Positions 19,351 through 30,325 of a DNA stretch of 64,000 bases are shown in pieces (the stretch's first letter is position 1; each line of letters opens with the position of its first letter). Location of the stretch: assembly GCF_963678635.1 (NCBI RefSeq), contig NC_087065.1, forward strand, positions 60,228,754-60,292,753. The letters run 5' to 3'. The notes beneath the pieces were generated by a model. The model searched no databases and was not told the DNA's origin. It worked only from the letters and a program-made list of their open reading frames with translations. Source of the stretch: Symsagittifera roscoffensis. Lineage: Eukaryota > Xenacoelomorpha > Acoela > Convolutidae. Position numbers and translations under genes: made by a program.

Positions 19351-22300
19351 AATAAAGCACAAAGAAGCACTCAGATTGATTAAAAAACAGCCAAAAGTCC
19401 ACTCGAATAAGATTACTTCAACTTGCATCGGATTAATAAGGGAGATAAATAAAGGGAGCTAGTAATTGAAACTTTTGGCCAGTAAGTTTGGGTTTTGGGA
19501 AAATTTTTATACTAGAACTCAAAAGGTGGTACCAGGGATAGTGGTTCAAGGGTCCCAACACCGAAGAAGAAGAGGTCCGATTGCCCATTAAAGGAATAAA
19601 GGGGTCATGGGACAGTGCGAGGTGTCCCAACTCTTGAGTGACATGTCTTTGGACAGTATGGAAAAGTCTTGGGACAGTACGAAGAAGTCTTGGGACAGTA
19701 CGGATAAGTCTTGGGACAGCACGAAGAAGTCTTGGGACAGTACGGAGAAGTCTTGGGACAGTACGGAAAAGTCAAGGGACAGCACGGAAAAGGCTTGGGA
19801 CAGTACGAAGAATCCTTGGGACAGTACGGAAAAGCCTTGGGACAGTACGAAAAAGTTTTGGGACAGTACGAAGAAGTCTTGGGACAGTACGGAAAAGTCA
19901 AGGGACAGCACGGAAAAGGCTTGGGACAGTACGAAGAAGTCTTGGGACAGTACGAAAAGGTCCTGGGACAGTGCGAGGTAGCTCAACACTTGAGTGGTAG
20001 GTCCTGGGACAGTGTGAAATGTCCCAATACTAGGGTGTGAGGTCTTGGGACAGTGTGAAGTGTCCCGACACTTGGTCGAGGGGTCTTATGACAGTAACAG
20101 GTGTCCCAGCACTAGGTTTTGGGACGGTGCGAAGTGTCCCAACACTAGGACGAGTGGTATTGGGATAGCGCGAGGTGTCCCAACACTTAAATAAAGCACT
20201 AAGAAGCACTCAGATTGATTAAAAAACAGCCAAAAGTCCACTAGAATAATATTACTTCAACTTGCATCGGATTAATAAGGGAGATAAATACAGGGAGCTA
20301 GTAATTGAAACTTTTGGCCAGTAAGTTTGGGTTTTGGGAAAGTTTTTATACTAGAACTCAAAAGTTGGTACCAGGGATAGTGGTTCAAGGGTCCCAACAC
20401 CGAAGAAGAAGAGATCCGATTGCCCATTAAAGGAATAAAGGGGTCATGGGACAGTGCGAGGTGTCCCAACTCTTGAGTGGCATGTCTTTGGACAGTATGG
20501 AAAAGTCTTGGGACAGTACAAGGAAGTCTTGGGACTGTACGGAGAAGTCTTGGGCTAGTACGAAGAGGTCTTTGGCCAGTACGAAGAAGTCTTGGGACAG
20601 TACGGAAAAGTCTTGGGACAGTACGAAGAAGTCTTGGGACAGTACGGATAAGTCTTGGGACAGCACGAAGAAGTCTTGGGACAGTACGAAGAAGTCTTGG
20701 GAGAGTACGGATAAGTCTTGGGACAGCACGAAGAAGTCTTGGGACAGTACGGAGAAGTCTTGGGACAGTACGAAGAAGTCTTGGGACAGTACGGATAAGT
20801 CTTGGGACAGCACGAAGAAGTCTTGGGACAGTACGAAGAAGTCTTGGGACAGTACGGAAAAGCCTTGGGACAGTACGAAAAAGTCTTGGGACAGTACGAA
20901 GAAGTCTTGGGACAGTACGGAAAAGTCAAGGGCCAGCACGGAAAAGGCTTGGGACAGTACGAAGAAGTCTTGGGACAGTACGAAAAGGTCCTGGGACAGT
21001 GCGAGGTAGCTCAACACTTGAGTGGTAGGTCCTGGGACAGTGTGAAATGTCCCAATACTAGGGTGTGAGGTCTTGGGACAGTGTGAAATGTCCCGACACT
21101 TGGTCGAGGGGTCTTATGACAGTAACAGGTGTCCCAGCACTAGGTTTTGGGACGGTGCGAAGTGTCCCAACACTAGGACGAGTGGTATTGGGATAGCGCG
21201 AGGTGTCCCAACACTTAAATAAAGCACAAAGAAGCACTCAGATTGATTAAAAAACAGCCAAAATTCCACTCGAATAAGATTACTTCAACTTGCATTGGAT
21301 TAATAAGGGAGATAAATACAGGGAGCTAGTAATTGAAACTTTTGGCCAGTAAGTTTGGGTTTTGGGAAAGTTTTTATACTAGAACTCAAAAGGTGGTACC
21401 AGGGATAGTGGTTCAATGGTCCCAACACCGAAGAAGAAGAGATCCGATTGCCCATTAAAGGAATAAAGGGGTCATGGGACAGTACGAGGTGTCCCAACTC
21501 TTGAGTGGCATGTCTTTGGACAGTATGGAAAAGTCTTGGCACAGTACAAGGAAGTCTTGGGACTGTACGGAGAAGTCTTGGGCTAGTACGAAGAGGTCTT
21601 GGGACAGTACGAAGAAGTCTTGGGACAGTACGGAAAAGTCTTGGGACAGTACGAGGAAGTCTTGGGACAGTACGGATAAGTCTTGGGACAGTACGAAAAA
21701 GTCTTGGGACAGTACGGAGAAGTCTTGGGACAGTACGGAAAAGTCTTGGGACAGTACGAAGAAGTCTTGGGACAGTACGGAAAAGCCTTGGGACAGTACG
21801 GAAAAGTCTTGGGACAGTACGGAAAAGTCTTGGGACAGTACGAAGAAGTCTTGGGACAGTATGGATAAGTCTTGGGACAGTACGAAGAAGTCTTGGGACA
21901 GTACGGATAAGTCTTGGGACAGCACGAAGAAGTCTTGGGACAGTACGTATAAGTCTTGGGACAGCACGAAGAAGTCTTGGGACAGTACGGAGAAGTCTTG
22001 GGACAGTACGGAAAAGTTTTGGGACAGTACGGAAAAGTCTTGGGACAGTACGAAGAAGTCTTGGGACAGTACGGAAAAGCCTTGGGACAGTACGAAAAAG
22101 TCTTGGGACAGTACGAAGAAGTCTTGGGACAGTACGGAAAAGTCAAGGGACAGCACGGAAAAGGCTTGGGACAGTACGAAGGAGTCTTGGGACAGTACGA
22201 AAAGGTCCTGGGACAGTGCGAGGTAGCTCAACACTTGAGTGGTAGGTCCTGGGACAGTGTGAAATGTCCCAATACTAGGGTGTGAGGTCTTGGGACAGTG

Positions 22301-23468
22301 TGAAGTGTCCCGACACTTGGTCGAGGGGTCTTATGACAGTAACAGGTGTCCCAGCACTAGGTTTTGGGACGGTGCGAAGTGTCCCAACACTAGGACGAGT
22401 GGTATTGGGATAGCGCGAGGTGTCCCAACACTTAAATAAAGCACAAAGAAGCACTCAGATTGATTAAAAAACAGCCAAAAGTCCACTCGAATAAGATTAC
22501 TTCAACTTGCATCGGATTAATAAGGGAGATAAATAAAGGGAGCTAGTAATTGAAACTTTTGGCCAGTAAGTTTGGGTTTTGGGAAAATTTTTATACTAGA
22601 ACTCAAAAGGTGGTACCAGGGATACTGGTTCAAGGGTCCCAACACCGAAGAAGAAGAGATCCGATTGCCCATTAAAGGAATAAAGGGGTCATGGGACAGT
22701 GCGAGGTGTCCCAACTCTTGAGTGACATGTCTTTGGACAGTATGGAAAAGTCTTGGGACAGTACAAGGAAGTCTTGGGACTGTACGGAGAAGTCTTGGGC
22801 TAGTACGAAGAGGTCTTGGGACAGTACGAAGAAGTCTTGGGACAGTACGGAAAAGTCTTGGGACAGTACGAAGAAGTCTTGGGACAGTACGGATAAGTCT
22901 TGGGACAGCACGAAGAAGTCTTGGGACAGTACGGAGAAGTCTTGGGACAGTACGGAAAAGTCTTGGGACAGTACGGAGAAGTCTTGGGACAGTACGGAAA
23001 AGTCTTGGGGCAGTACGAAGAAGTCTTGGGACAGTACGGAAAAGCCTTGGGACAGTACGAAAAAGTCTTGGGACAGTACGAAAAAGTCTTGGGACAGCAC
23101 GGAAAAGTCAAGGGACAGCACGGAAAAGGCTTGGGACAGTACGAAGAAGTCTTGGGACATTACGAAAAGGTCCTGGGACAGTGCGAGCTAGCTCAACACT
23201 TGAGTGGTAGGTCCTGGGACAGTGTGAAATGTCCCAATACTAGGGTGTGAGGTCTTGGGACAGTGTGAAGTGTCCCGACACTTGGTCGAGGGGTCTTAGG
23301 ACAGTAACAGGTGTCCCAGCACTAGGTTTTGGGACGGTGCGAAGTGTCCCAACACTATGACGAGTGGTCTTGGGATAGCGCGAGGTGTCCCAACACTTAA
23401 ATAAAGCACAAAGAAACACTCAGATTGATTAAAAAACAGCCAAAAGTCCACTCGAAAAAGATTACTTA

Positions 23469-23576
23469 ATGATTTTTTCTTTAAAAAAATTGGGAAAATT
23501 TTTTAGATTTTCATCTGTAGAATAGAAACTTGTAAATATTAATATTGCAAATAGAGAAAAACTGTAAATAAAAATC
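23469..23576 (+). other. AT-rich leader before gag-like ORF (copy B)
   Basis: Short T- and A-rich stretch between the end of minisatellite cluster 1 and the first ATG of the gag-like region. In copy C the matching leader (48028-48110) has lost the part that includes this ATG. No PBS-like sequence is seen here. Confidence 0.5.
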
Positions 23577-24200
23577 ATGAGGCAAAATAGGGTACCGATA
23601 TCAGATAAAAGAGTACTGGAGTCAAAGAAAAATCATAACTCGTCGGAACGGAAGCCGACATTATCGGATCCGAATGTATTGAGAAATAACTTCTCAGTGA
23701 GCATGGTTAAAACAAGAAGCGCAAAGGAAAACAAGATGTAAGAAAGCGCTGTGGAAAGACAAACAGTACCTCTTATAGAAATCGATCTTGAGACAACAGA
23801 TCAGAGTGATGATGAGGTGGAAAGAAAAACAACGGAATCAACACTAATGCCGAATGCGGAAGAACAGGAAAAGAAAACGATAGAGTTCTCGCCGATTAAC
23901 ATTGCAGAAGATACAACAAGCAATACGCCGGAAACGATAAAAGATGATTCTCAAACGAAACGAAAGTCGTTCACAGAGAGGATTGCAATGATGGTCGGAA
24001 TGAAACCAACAGAGAAAGAGGGGGTAGCACCAACGACCAAGAAAGGCAAAACTTTTGGAACAGTTTCTGCAATAAAAACAGAGGCCAATCAAAACGATGA
24101 CCAGATCGAACTTGGAGTAACAATTAACCATGAGGCAACATCTCAAAATGGGGCATCAGCTAACCATGAAAAACAACTTCTCTTGAACTGGGCGACTTGA
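23577..24200 (+). pseudogene. gag: Gag-like N-terminal region (copy B)
   Basis: ATG at 23577 opens a basic segment of 54 codons (including KTRSAKENKM) that meets TAA at 23739-23741; the same frame continues at once into an acidic stretch of 150 codons (VPLIEIDLETTDQSDDEVER) ending at 24200. The position, first ORF after the LTR-like block and leader, suggests Gag, but no CCHC knuckle or capsid motif is visible, so this is inferred from order only. GTAAG at the stop could be a splice donor, but no acceptor is evident. The TAA is also present in copies C and D. Confidence 0.45.
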
Positions 24201-24526
24201 TGGTGAAGTTGGAACAAATCGACAAAAAATTGGAGTGCAGTGAAGAGGATCGACAAATGCTAAAAAAAGAGATACGATATAACAACAACGAGAACCTGGA
24301 CAATTGCTTCAATCTGGCGAGGGCGACGGAAGAAAAGCTACAGCAGATGTCAGACAAGGTAGAGGCTACCGACAAAGAGAGAGAGAAAAATTTCAAAAAA
24401 GACATGCAAGAAATGAAGCAACGGTACGATACTGTGAACAGTAAGTTATGGAGTCTGGAGACGAGAATAGACACAATGAGCAAAGACCAGGCTGAAGGAG
24501 GTCTTGTTGAGAACTTCGTTCATTGA
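24197..24526 (+). pseudogene. gag: Gag-like coiled-coil segment (copy B)
   Basis: Continues the gag-like region in another frame, with the change at the TGATGG overlap near 24198. The sequence is strongly helical and charged (LEQIDKKLECSEEDRQM, then EKLQQMSDKVEATDKERE) and is probably a coiled coil. Its last codons, from about 24497, are out of frame because a deletion joins it to the linker before integrase at GAAGGAGGTCTTGTTGAGAA. That deletion has removed protease, RT and RNase H. Confidence 0.55.
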
Positions 24527-25834
24527 ACATGGAACACTGAATGAGACCCAAGCCACTGAGGAAGTCAGGATCAAGTCGAAATCTAGCTTCGCGAGGAGAG
24601 TGCATTTCACGGACGCAAGAGAAGAATACGAGCCGAGCCCAGATTGTTCGTCCGGGGACGAGACAATGTCCGGGGAGTCTGATACCTTCGAGCCCGTCAA
24701 GGACGAATTGTCTGAGGAGTCAGACACTTTTGAGCCCGTGCAGGACGACTCGTCCGGGGAGAGGTTGACGAGACCACCTAGGGGCAGAATTTTGTCCGGG
24801 GAGTCGGATTCAAAGCGACCAATGGACAGAGTTTTGTCCGGGGAGTCGAGAAACATCTCACACAACTTGGAATATGATGTTGGGGAATCAGTCGGTTCAA
24901 GTGTTGACTCGAGGCCCCAGTCCTGGGACAACATATCTGAAACAACTTCCAATTCCGATATGTCGGAGATTGCGATCCACTCCTTATTGGTAGACTGGAA
25001 GCAGCGCGGGCTGGACCGAGAAACACATCAGGATCCAGACAGGGACAGGTACACCTCAGATGAAGAGGGCACTGTGATAGATAATGCCGCAGATGAGCTC
25101 GAGCTGATAGCAGTTTCGAAATGCCCAACCAGATTGCTGCCACATGGTACGGTCGTACGTACCAATCTGGAACCATCTGTGCAGGAAGCGACGCCTTTGA
25201 AAAAGATATGGTGTGTCAAGTTGATGGACGATGCTCATGCTCCGGAAATCATGAGTGGGCAAATGAACGTGGTAAAGACGTATTTGAAAGCCAGGTACAG
25301 GCTGTCGGATCTTCTAAGGGCTCAACGAAATGATAGAATGACGAGCAGTTTGAAGAGATGGATCGAGAATGGAGCACCTGACAAGGGAGACTTGGAAGAA
25401 GACAGCTACAAGATCTTGAGGCAATTCTACCTGAAGAGAAAAGACTTGTTGTACCTGAACAAGGACGGAATTGTAGCCTGTAAACGTAAGGAGGAGGACA
25501 AAGTCTTTTACAAATATAATTCAATAGTGTTACCACAGTTGTACCAGACCGAATTGCTCTTTCGCTCACATGATCAGATGGGCCATCAAGGCGTGGACAA
25601 AGTGTACAACAGGATACACAAACGATTCGAATGGCCGGGATTGAAGAAGGCTTGTGAAAAGTGGATTGCCGCGTGCCTGTCATGTCAGCAGCCGAAGGAT
25701 CCCAGGAAACTAAGGTTCCCCTTACAGTCAATAGAGTCGTCGGGTTTCAACGAAGTGGTGCAAATTGATCATCAGAAGATCTGTTTGACAGCAACGGGCT
25801 ATAATCAGGTGCTGGTAAAGATGGACCATTTTAC
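24498..25834 (+). pseudogene. pol: Linker and integrase N-terminal part (copy B)
   Basis: Equivalent to 2971-4310 of copy A: the acidic (S/E)ESD linker, the HHCC zinc-binding region (HDQMGHQG, ACLSCQQ) and the first catalytic Asp (VVQIDHQK). At 25834/25835 the core is cut and joined in frame to the second SGNH-like domain (FTFWPDVIFL). The catalytic second Asp and the Glu are therefore missing. The open frame from 24504 to 26648 covers both parts. Confidence 0.8.
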
Positions 25835-26648
25835 CTTTTGGCCGGACGTGATTTTCTTGACGGCGCCTAAATTGGACTGGGGACAGGCAATAGGCATGAT
25901 GATAAGTGTGCGAAGGGTGGTCAGCATGGAGCCGCAGGTGACAATGGTTGCAGGCTCAAATGATCATCTGCAAAGCAGGGGCTTGTTGACACGTCTGACG
26001 GATGGGTCGATCCCGAGCAACGAGGTCAATGGGGGGACGATAATGACACTGCTCTCGGCGATGGCTGAGGTAGAAACAGCAGCAAAACAACGTTTCACCC
26101 AAAATGTAGTGAAGGTGGTCTTTGTGTTGTCACCAGGGTACGCTGCATTGCCAGAACTCCTTCAGTTTGTGTACGCGATGGTCACAACGATAGCAGAGGG
26201 ACGGTTCAACGTAATAATTCCTGCCCCGAACAGAGTGGTAGACCCAGACAATTATGACCCATCCCGATCTGAGCTTCCCGCCGTTTGGGCTGACATTTCC
26301 AATGTCATACAGGGACTCAAATACTGTAGCACAACTCGGTTGGTGCTAGATGAGGTTCTGGGGTTGGAGCTGTCCAACTTTGCCAGGTTGCTGAAGTTAA
26401 GACCAGGGGTAGCTGACGATCATCTGTTAGTACAACAGGTGGCTGATGATCTCTGGTGCAGACAGATGGATCATGCAGAGGATGAGCAGGGAAGGAGAGT
26501 CAGGAAAAACATGACGTCAGCGGAAGAAGATCTCATGGCAATGGCTTTGCGCACGAAGCCGCACAACAACTTATGGTTGTACTTGTCACCAAGACTGTGC
26601 TTCATGGGTGAGGACGCGTTCGAGCATGCGCCGGCAGTGATCAAATAG
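25835..26648 (+). CDS. Second SGNH-like domain, most complete version (copy B)
   Basis: Alpha-beta domain reading VIFLTAPKLDWGQAIGMM, then MVAGSNDHLQ (GSND codons 25953-25964, resembling SGNH block III), a strand VVFVLSPGYA, FNVIIPAPNR, and VADDHLL near 26409-26430, which may be block V although the Asp spacing is not the canonical Asp-x-x-His. Block I lies upstream and is lost in this copy. The assignment is tentative. The frame meets TAG at 26646-26648 and then continues open, so the domain is probably part of a larger polyprotein. Confidence 0.45.
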
Positions 26649-27449
26649 ATACACGTGTATCTGAAGAACTTGTTTGATGCCCGGGAGTTAGCTGGGGGTA
26701 TGATGTTGAAATTGATGCAGGACGTAAACACGATGTCGTTGGACAAGTTCCAAGCTGACGTGCTAGCCACGAGGGCACAGTATGAACGATCGGACGCCAT
26801 CTTGGGTGGAATGGGAGAGGGATGGACGCCATCCTTCCTGTCGACGTGCTATCCGAGGGCATCTCGGAACCTGATCGCGAGTTTCGTCAAGGATATCAGG
26901 AAGCTGTCGATTGGCCTGATATTAGCCGTATACGTGACATTTGGTCATGAAAATGTCGTGAAGGGGCCGGCGAACCTCTTCACCCAAGCGTTGGCAGATT
27001 TGAGATTGGATGGACTCCTGACTCTGATTGCCATGACCTACGGTCGACTGGGTGATTTGCTTGTGCTGTTGCGTTACCTTGAACAACTCCAGGGAACAAG
27101 TCGTGAGTTCAACGCGCAGTTGGAAACCGCCTCGCTCAGGAAGATGAAAGACTGGAGGACTCTCCTGCTCCAATATATCTTGCAACAGAACAGAAGCGTC
27201 ACGGGAGAAGATAAGGTGGCGACGGATGCGGGTGAGTGTAAGCAGTATTGTGGTATGCCCTTGCTGACAAAATTGGCTGTCATGATGCGGATCGATCCGT
27301 TGGCTCTGATTCACGGACTGCCGGAATTCGTCACGGTGATGTATGGACAGGAATTCTGTGATGTATGTCAACCTGGTCTCAGTCGTGGATTGTTCCGTGC
27401 TGAATTGGGTAGAGCAGAGGGAGCTGAGAGGGCTGGCCAGCGACGATAG
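26649..27449 (+). CDS. Unrecognised helical segment (copy B)
   Basis: Same frame as the domain before it, across TAG 26646. It reads YLKNLFDARELAGGMMLKL, a helix-rich region with a hydrophobic stretch LSIGLILAVYVTFG (too short and isolated to call a membrane segment), then LLTLIAMTYGRLGDLLVLL and ECKQYCGMPLLTKL. No family is recognised. The frame change into the next segment is near 27350; codons after that are out of frame. This is the only complete copy; copy A deleted it, and the second tandem unit keeps only its end. Confidence 0.5.
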   Translation: MHVYLKNLFDARELAGGMMLKLMQDVNTMSLDKFQADVLATRAQYERSDAILGGMGEGWTPSFLSTCYPRASRNLIASFVKDIRKLSIGLILAVYVTFGHENVVKGPANLFTQALADLRLDGLLTLIAMTYGRLGDLLVLLRYLEQLQGTSREFNAQLETASLRKMKDWRTLLLQYILQQNRSVTGEDKVATDAGECKQYCGMPLLTKLAVMMRIDPLALIHGLPEFVTVMYGQEFCDVCQPGLSRGLFRAELGRAEGAERAGQRR

Positions 27450-28992
27450 GCTGTTCGGAAGAATAGCGGAGCCAGGTTGGGTGTTGATGGATTTCAACAA
27501 CCACTTCAAGTGCCGAATGGGCCGTGAGGACCTTTCCCACATCCAGTTTAACCCGAAGCTTTGGAATCTGAGACCAGTAGTGAAAGATACAGGAGCGGCA
27601 ATGAGAGTCCCACTCTTGCCAGAAGCCTACGCACACGCAAAAGAGAACCAGCAAGCGTGGCTTTCCGGGTCCAGGCCGCTGCCGGACCAATGCCCTCGAT
27701 ATCCACCGATAAGGAGGATGTTGTTGGGAGTCACATCTCCCGTCATTGCCCGTGATGCAGAGAAGAGAATGCTGAAGTGGAGTGAAGGGATGGAGCCGCG
27801 CTTCATCAGTTCGAATGTTGCAGCCGCGCACACCTTTGACTTCTCATTTCCTGATGCTTGGAGTAGGAAAAAGATCAAGGCACTACCTTCCAGGAGACCA
27901 GAGGTCTCGGCTGAAATGTGGAAGGAGGTGTATACTCCCACAGATGACTTATCAAGACTGAAGTGGTCAGGAGAAGTGAAAGTAGTGATGCTGGAAGTGG
28001 CAAAGGAGAGCAGAGGAGGCTCATACATAACGATAGAGGACCTGGCACCACATGGCGTGGAGTCCGTAGAATTCCTGGTGAACGATGAATTGTTTTATCA
28101 CGCAGGAGACATGACCGTACCGGCGCGGCCGGACTCGGGCATAGACACACGACAAGACCCTTCAGGACCCAAGCCGAAACTTGATGCAGATGACGATGAA
28201 TTGATGGATCAGGACGATAACGATAACGACATCGAGGGAAAGACGGGAAAACCGGGTGAAACGGATCTAGGAGCGTTGGAGAGAGACTTGCTAGAATACA
28301 GGTTCAGCGAAGACGACGATGGGGAAGTCGATGGGAGTCTATTGCTGATGACGCCATCGTCTTTCATGTCCCCTACAAAGGAGGCGTCGGCCGACTTATC
28401 CCCGATGGACCCAATAAGTCAGGCGAGAGAGTGCCGAAGCAGGGATCCGCAAAGATTGCTCCATGAGTCACCGAGGAGGAGAAAAATCGAAGAGTCAATG
28501 AGGGTATCCTTCCTGAGTACGCTACCGGAAGAGGAATGGGAGAGATATCAAAGTGAACCAGAAGGCAAGACAGGGGCAACCTTGAGCCGAGTGAACTTCA
28601 TGGAAAGGTCATGGGACGTGATACGACGATATGGGACGCAGTCCATAATGAAGGTGGGATTGAACCAACCCATCATGCGTGAGGTCCTGGAGAAGATGGT
28701 GAACTCGATGGAGTCTGATGTTCTGGCCGAGTCAGTTACAGAAGACAGTGCCGATGATCAGCAGGTCACAAAGAAATTACCCGTTAGACGAGCCAGAAAG
28801 GGGCTGAAGCGACTAAAAGGGAAGACAGGAAGTCGAGCCGTGAACCCGAGAGTGGTGAAGTCGAAAGCCAGCGCAGTGGTGGCCTCTCTGACGAGCGCAG
28901 GTCGTTCAGGCGAGAGCGGGCAAGGAGATGGTGCGACACTGACCGGGGGAGAAAAAGAGAATCTGATACCCCTATGCTCTTGGCAGGTCTGA
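27343..28992 (+). pseudogene. Unrecognised acidic segment (copy B, first tandem unit)
   Basis: Intact form of the region that in copy A has two nonsense codons. It contains LNWVEQRELRGLASDDRLFG, DLSHIQFN (a possible but isolated SGNH block V), RVPLLPEAYAHAKENQQAW, the Asp-rich linker and the basic RKGLKRLKGK patch. It stops at 28992 because four C stand where copy A has five (near 28970); downstream codons follow in the frame starting at 28974. Function unknown. Confidence 0.5.
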
Positions 28993-29714
28993 CCACGACA
29001 GCCATGAAATCAAAGAAGACAGCACGAACCCTGGCAGACACTAAGCTAGAGATGGAGATCATCAGTCAGTGTGGATCTGGAGGACTTGAAGATTACAGGC
29101 CCTCGCGAACCAACATGGCCAAGTTGAAACTGGGGGGACAACTCGACGTGGTCGATCACAGTCGAGTCACTGTGCCGGAATCGGTCCACATGGGAGATCC
29201 GGCAGGGGGTTATGTGGAGATGTTGAAAGCGAGGAACTCCGCGAGAGGGCACCTGATGGCTTGGAGCGAGAAGCGAGCCATGCAGGAATATCTGAAAGGG
29301 CTTACGGAGAATTCTAACTTAAATCGGAAAGAATACGGCACGGCAATTTCCTCGGAAGCGAACGAAATCGGATTGGAAAAACTACTAGAAACTTCTTGGA
29401 GGGCGGCCCTCCAGAGATACTTCGACGAGAAGATGCATGCACCTGCGATGGTGGCAGCGTACCTGGCTCATCCGTGCACGAGAACTGATCTGCAAGTACG
29501 GTTGGCTTGGTGCTTGATGGGCATCAAGAAGGCAGAATATGAAGCCAGTAATGATTCGAAATTACAGGAACAGGAGCTGGAGTTGATGAAAGCTCTGCGA
29601 GCGTTGATTTCAAAAGACGATTCTGCGATAGCATGGGCTAAGCGTAAGGATGCCCTTTGCTTTGTCAGGTTCTTGTGGATTGTATCCCCACTCCTGTTTT
29701 GGGAGAATGCATAA
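28974..29714 (+). pseudogene. Continuation of the acidic segment in another frame (copy B)
   Basis: C-terminal part of the product that is continuous in copy A (9625-11397): DTKLEMEII, a Gly- and Arg-containing stretch, and helices MQEYLKGLTENSN and WRAALQRYFDEKM. It carries 15 bases (28987-29001) that copy A lacks, flanked by CAG direct repeats. Ends at the same TAA as copy A. Confidence 0.5.
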
Positions 29715-30325
29715 AGATCATTCTGCAAAAGGGAGTTGATTGCGAAAGAAACTTCCTTAGGGCACTCCTGGAACTATATCAGGATATGCCGTTGACTGTA
29801 CCAAATAGGGAGTCGAATGACATGGAGAGCTATCGCAAGTTGGAAGAAGTGAGAAGATATTCCAACAAAGAATTGAAAGTGAACCGGGAGTTGATTGAAG
29901 CAGTCAGGGGACAAAAAGACTTTGCAACACTAGGGAAACTGAAGTCGTTCCAATATAAGTCTGGCATACCGGGGATGGCGTATAATCCCTTCGTGAATGA
30001 AGAAGCCAGGGAAGCGTACTTCGACTATGAGCAAGTCATAGTACTCAATTTCTGGGTTGAACGGATTAAAGAAACTGGAATGCTGATGGTGGAACAACCC
30101 AAGCTGGGAATTATCTTGGAAGGACGAGTGGTCGAACCCTCGGTTCCCCAGCTAAAGGGGCAAATGAGTTTTGATTGTGGTTCTTGGGACGGTCCCTTGA
30201 AAACCAGTCTAGTAACGATGTGGGAGGAACTCATGAAGCCTTCTTGGTGTCCTCATCCTAACGCCGGTTTAATCTGGGACATGACGGCGGATATCACGTT
30301 AGACCTAGATGATGAGTCTACATGA
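29657..30325 (+). CDS. Unrecognised ORF of 222 codons (copy B)
   Basis: Unbroken version of 11340-12007. It overlaps the previous frame by 58 bases. Segments include VDCERNFLRALLELYQDM, EEAREAYFDYEQVIVLNFW and SFDCGSWDGPLKTSLVTMW; it ends in an acidic stretch at TGA 30323-30325. An identical-looking copy is at 36126-36794. No domain recognised. Confidence 0.5.
   Translation: MLCQVLVDCIPTPVLGECIKIILQKGVDCERNFLRALLELYQDMPLTVPNRESNDMESYRKLEEVRRYSNKELKVNRELIEAVRGQKDFATLGKLKSFQYKSGIPGMAYNPFVNEEAREAYFDYEQVIVLNFWVERIKETGMLMVEQPKLGIILEGRVVEPSVPQLKGQMSFDCGSWDGPLKTSLVTMWEELMKPSWCPHPNAGLIWDMTADITLDLDDEST

Larger units (their letters stand above)
18495..23468. repeat. Minisatellite cluster 1: five higher-order units of a 21-bp repeat
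   Basis: Each higher-order unit begins at CAACTTGCATCGG (18495, 19419, 20258, 21286, 22503). It holds the PBS-like site, an array of a 21-base unit (AAGTCTTGGGACAGTACGGAA and close variants), and then a tail of about 41-base units with GGGACA/TGTCCC inverted repeats. Unit lengths are about 924, 839, 1028, 1217 and 966 bases; the complete ones differ by multiples of 21, apart from a single base in the first. The 21-base unit has no stop in any of the six frames, giving repeats such as KSWDSTE, SLGTVRK and VLGQYGK and their antisense counterparts; the long ORFs here are not genes. Confidence 0.95.

Noticed and set aside
18495-23468. CRISPR-like array of regular repeats
   Set aside because: Repeats are contiguous 21-base units with no unique spacers, next to eukaryotic retroelements; no cas genes.
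23730-23745. Splice donor at AAGATGTAAG explaining the TAA in the gag-like region
   Set aside because: The GTAAG match is good, but no plausible acceptor restoring a frame was found nearby; left as an open possibility only.
1433-26648. Alternative genetic code with TAG and TAA read as glutamine
   Set aside because: Each in-frame stop would read acceptably as Gln, but CAA and CAG are used freely for Gln and TAA or TAG occur only a few times in several kilobases of coding sequence; nonsense mutation or readthrough is simpler.
28987-29001. A 15-base GT...AG micro-intron present in copy B but absent from copy A
   Set aside because: Far too short for splicing; it is flanked by CAG direct repeats, so a slippage deletion in copy A explains it.
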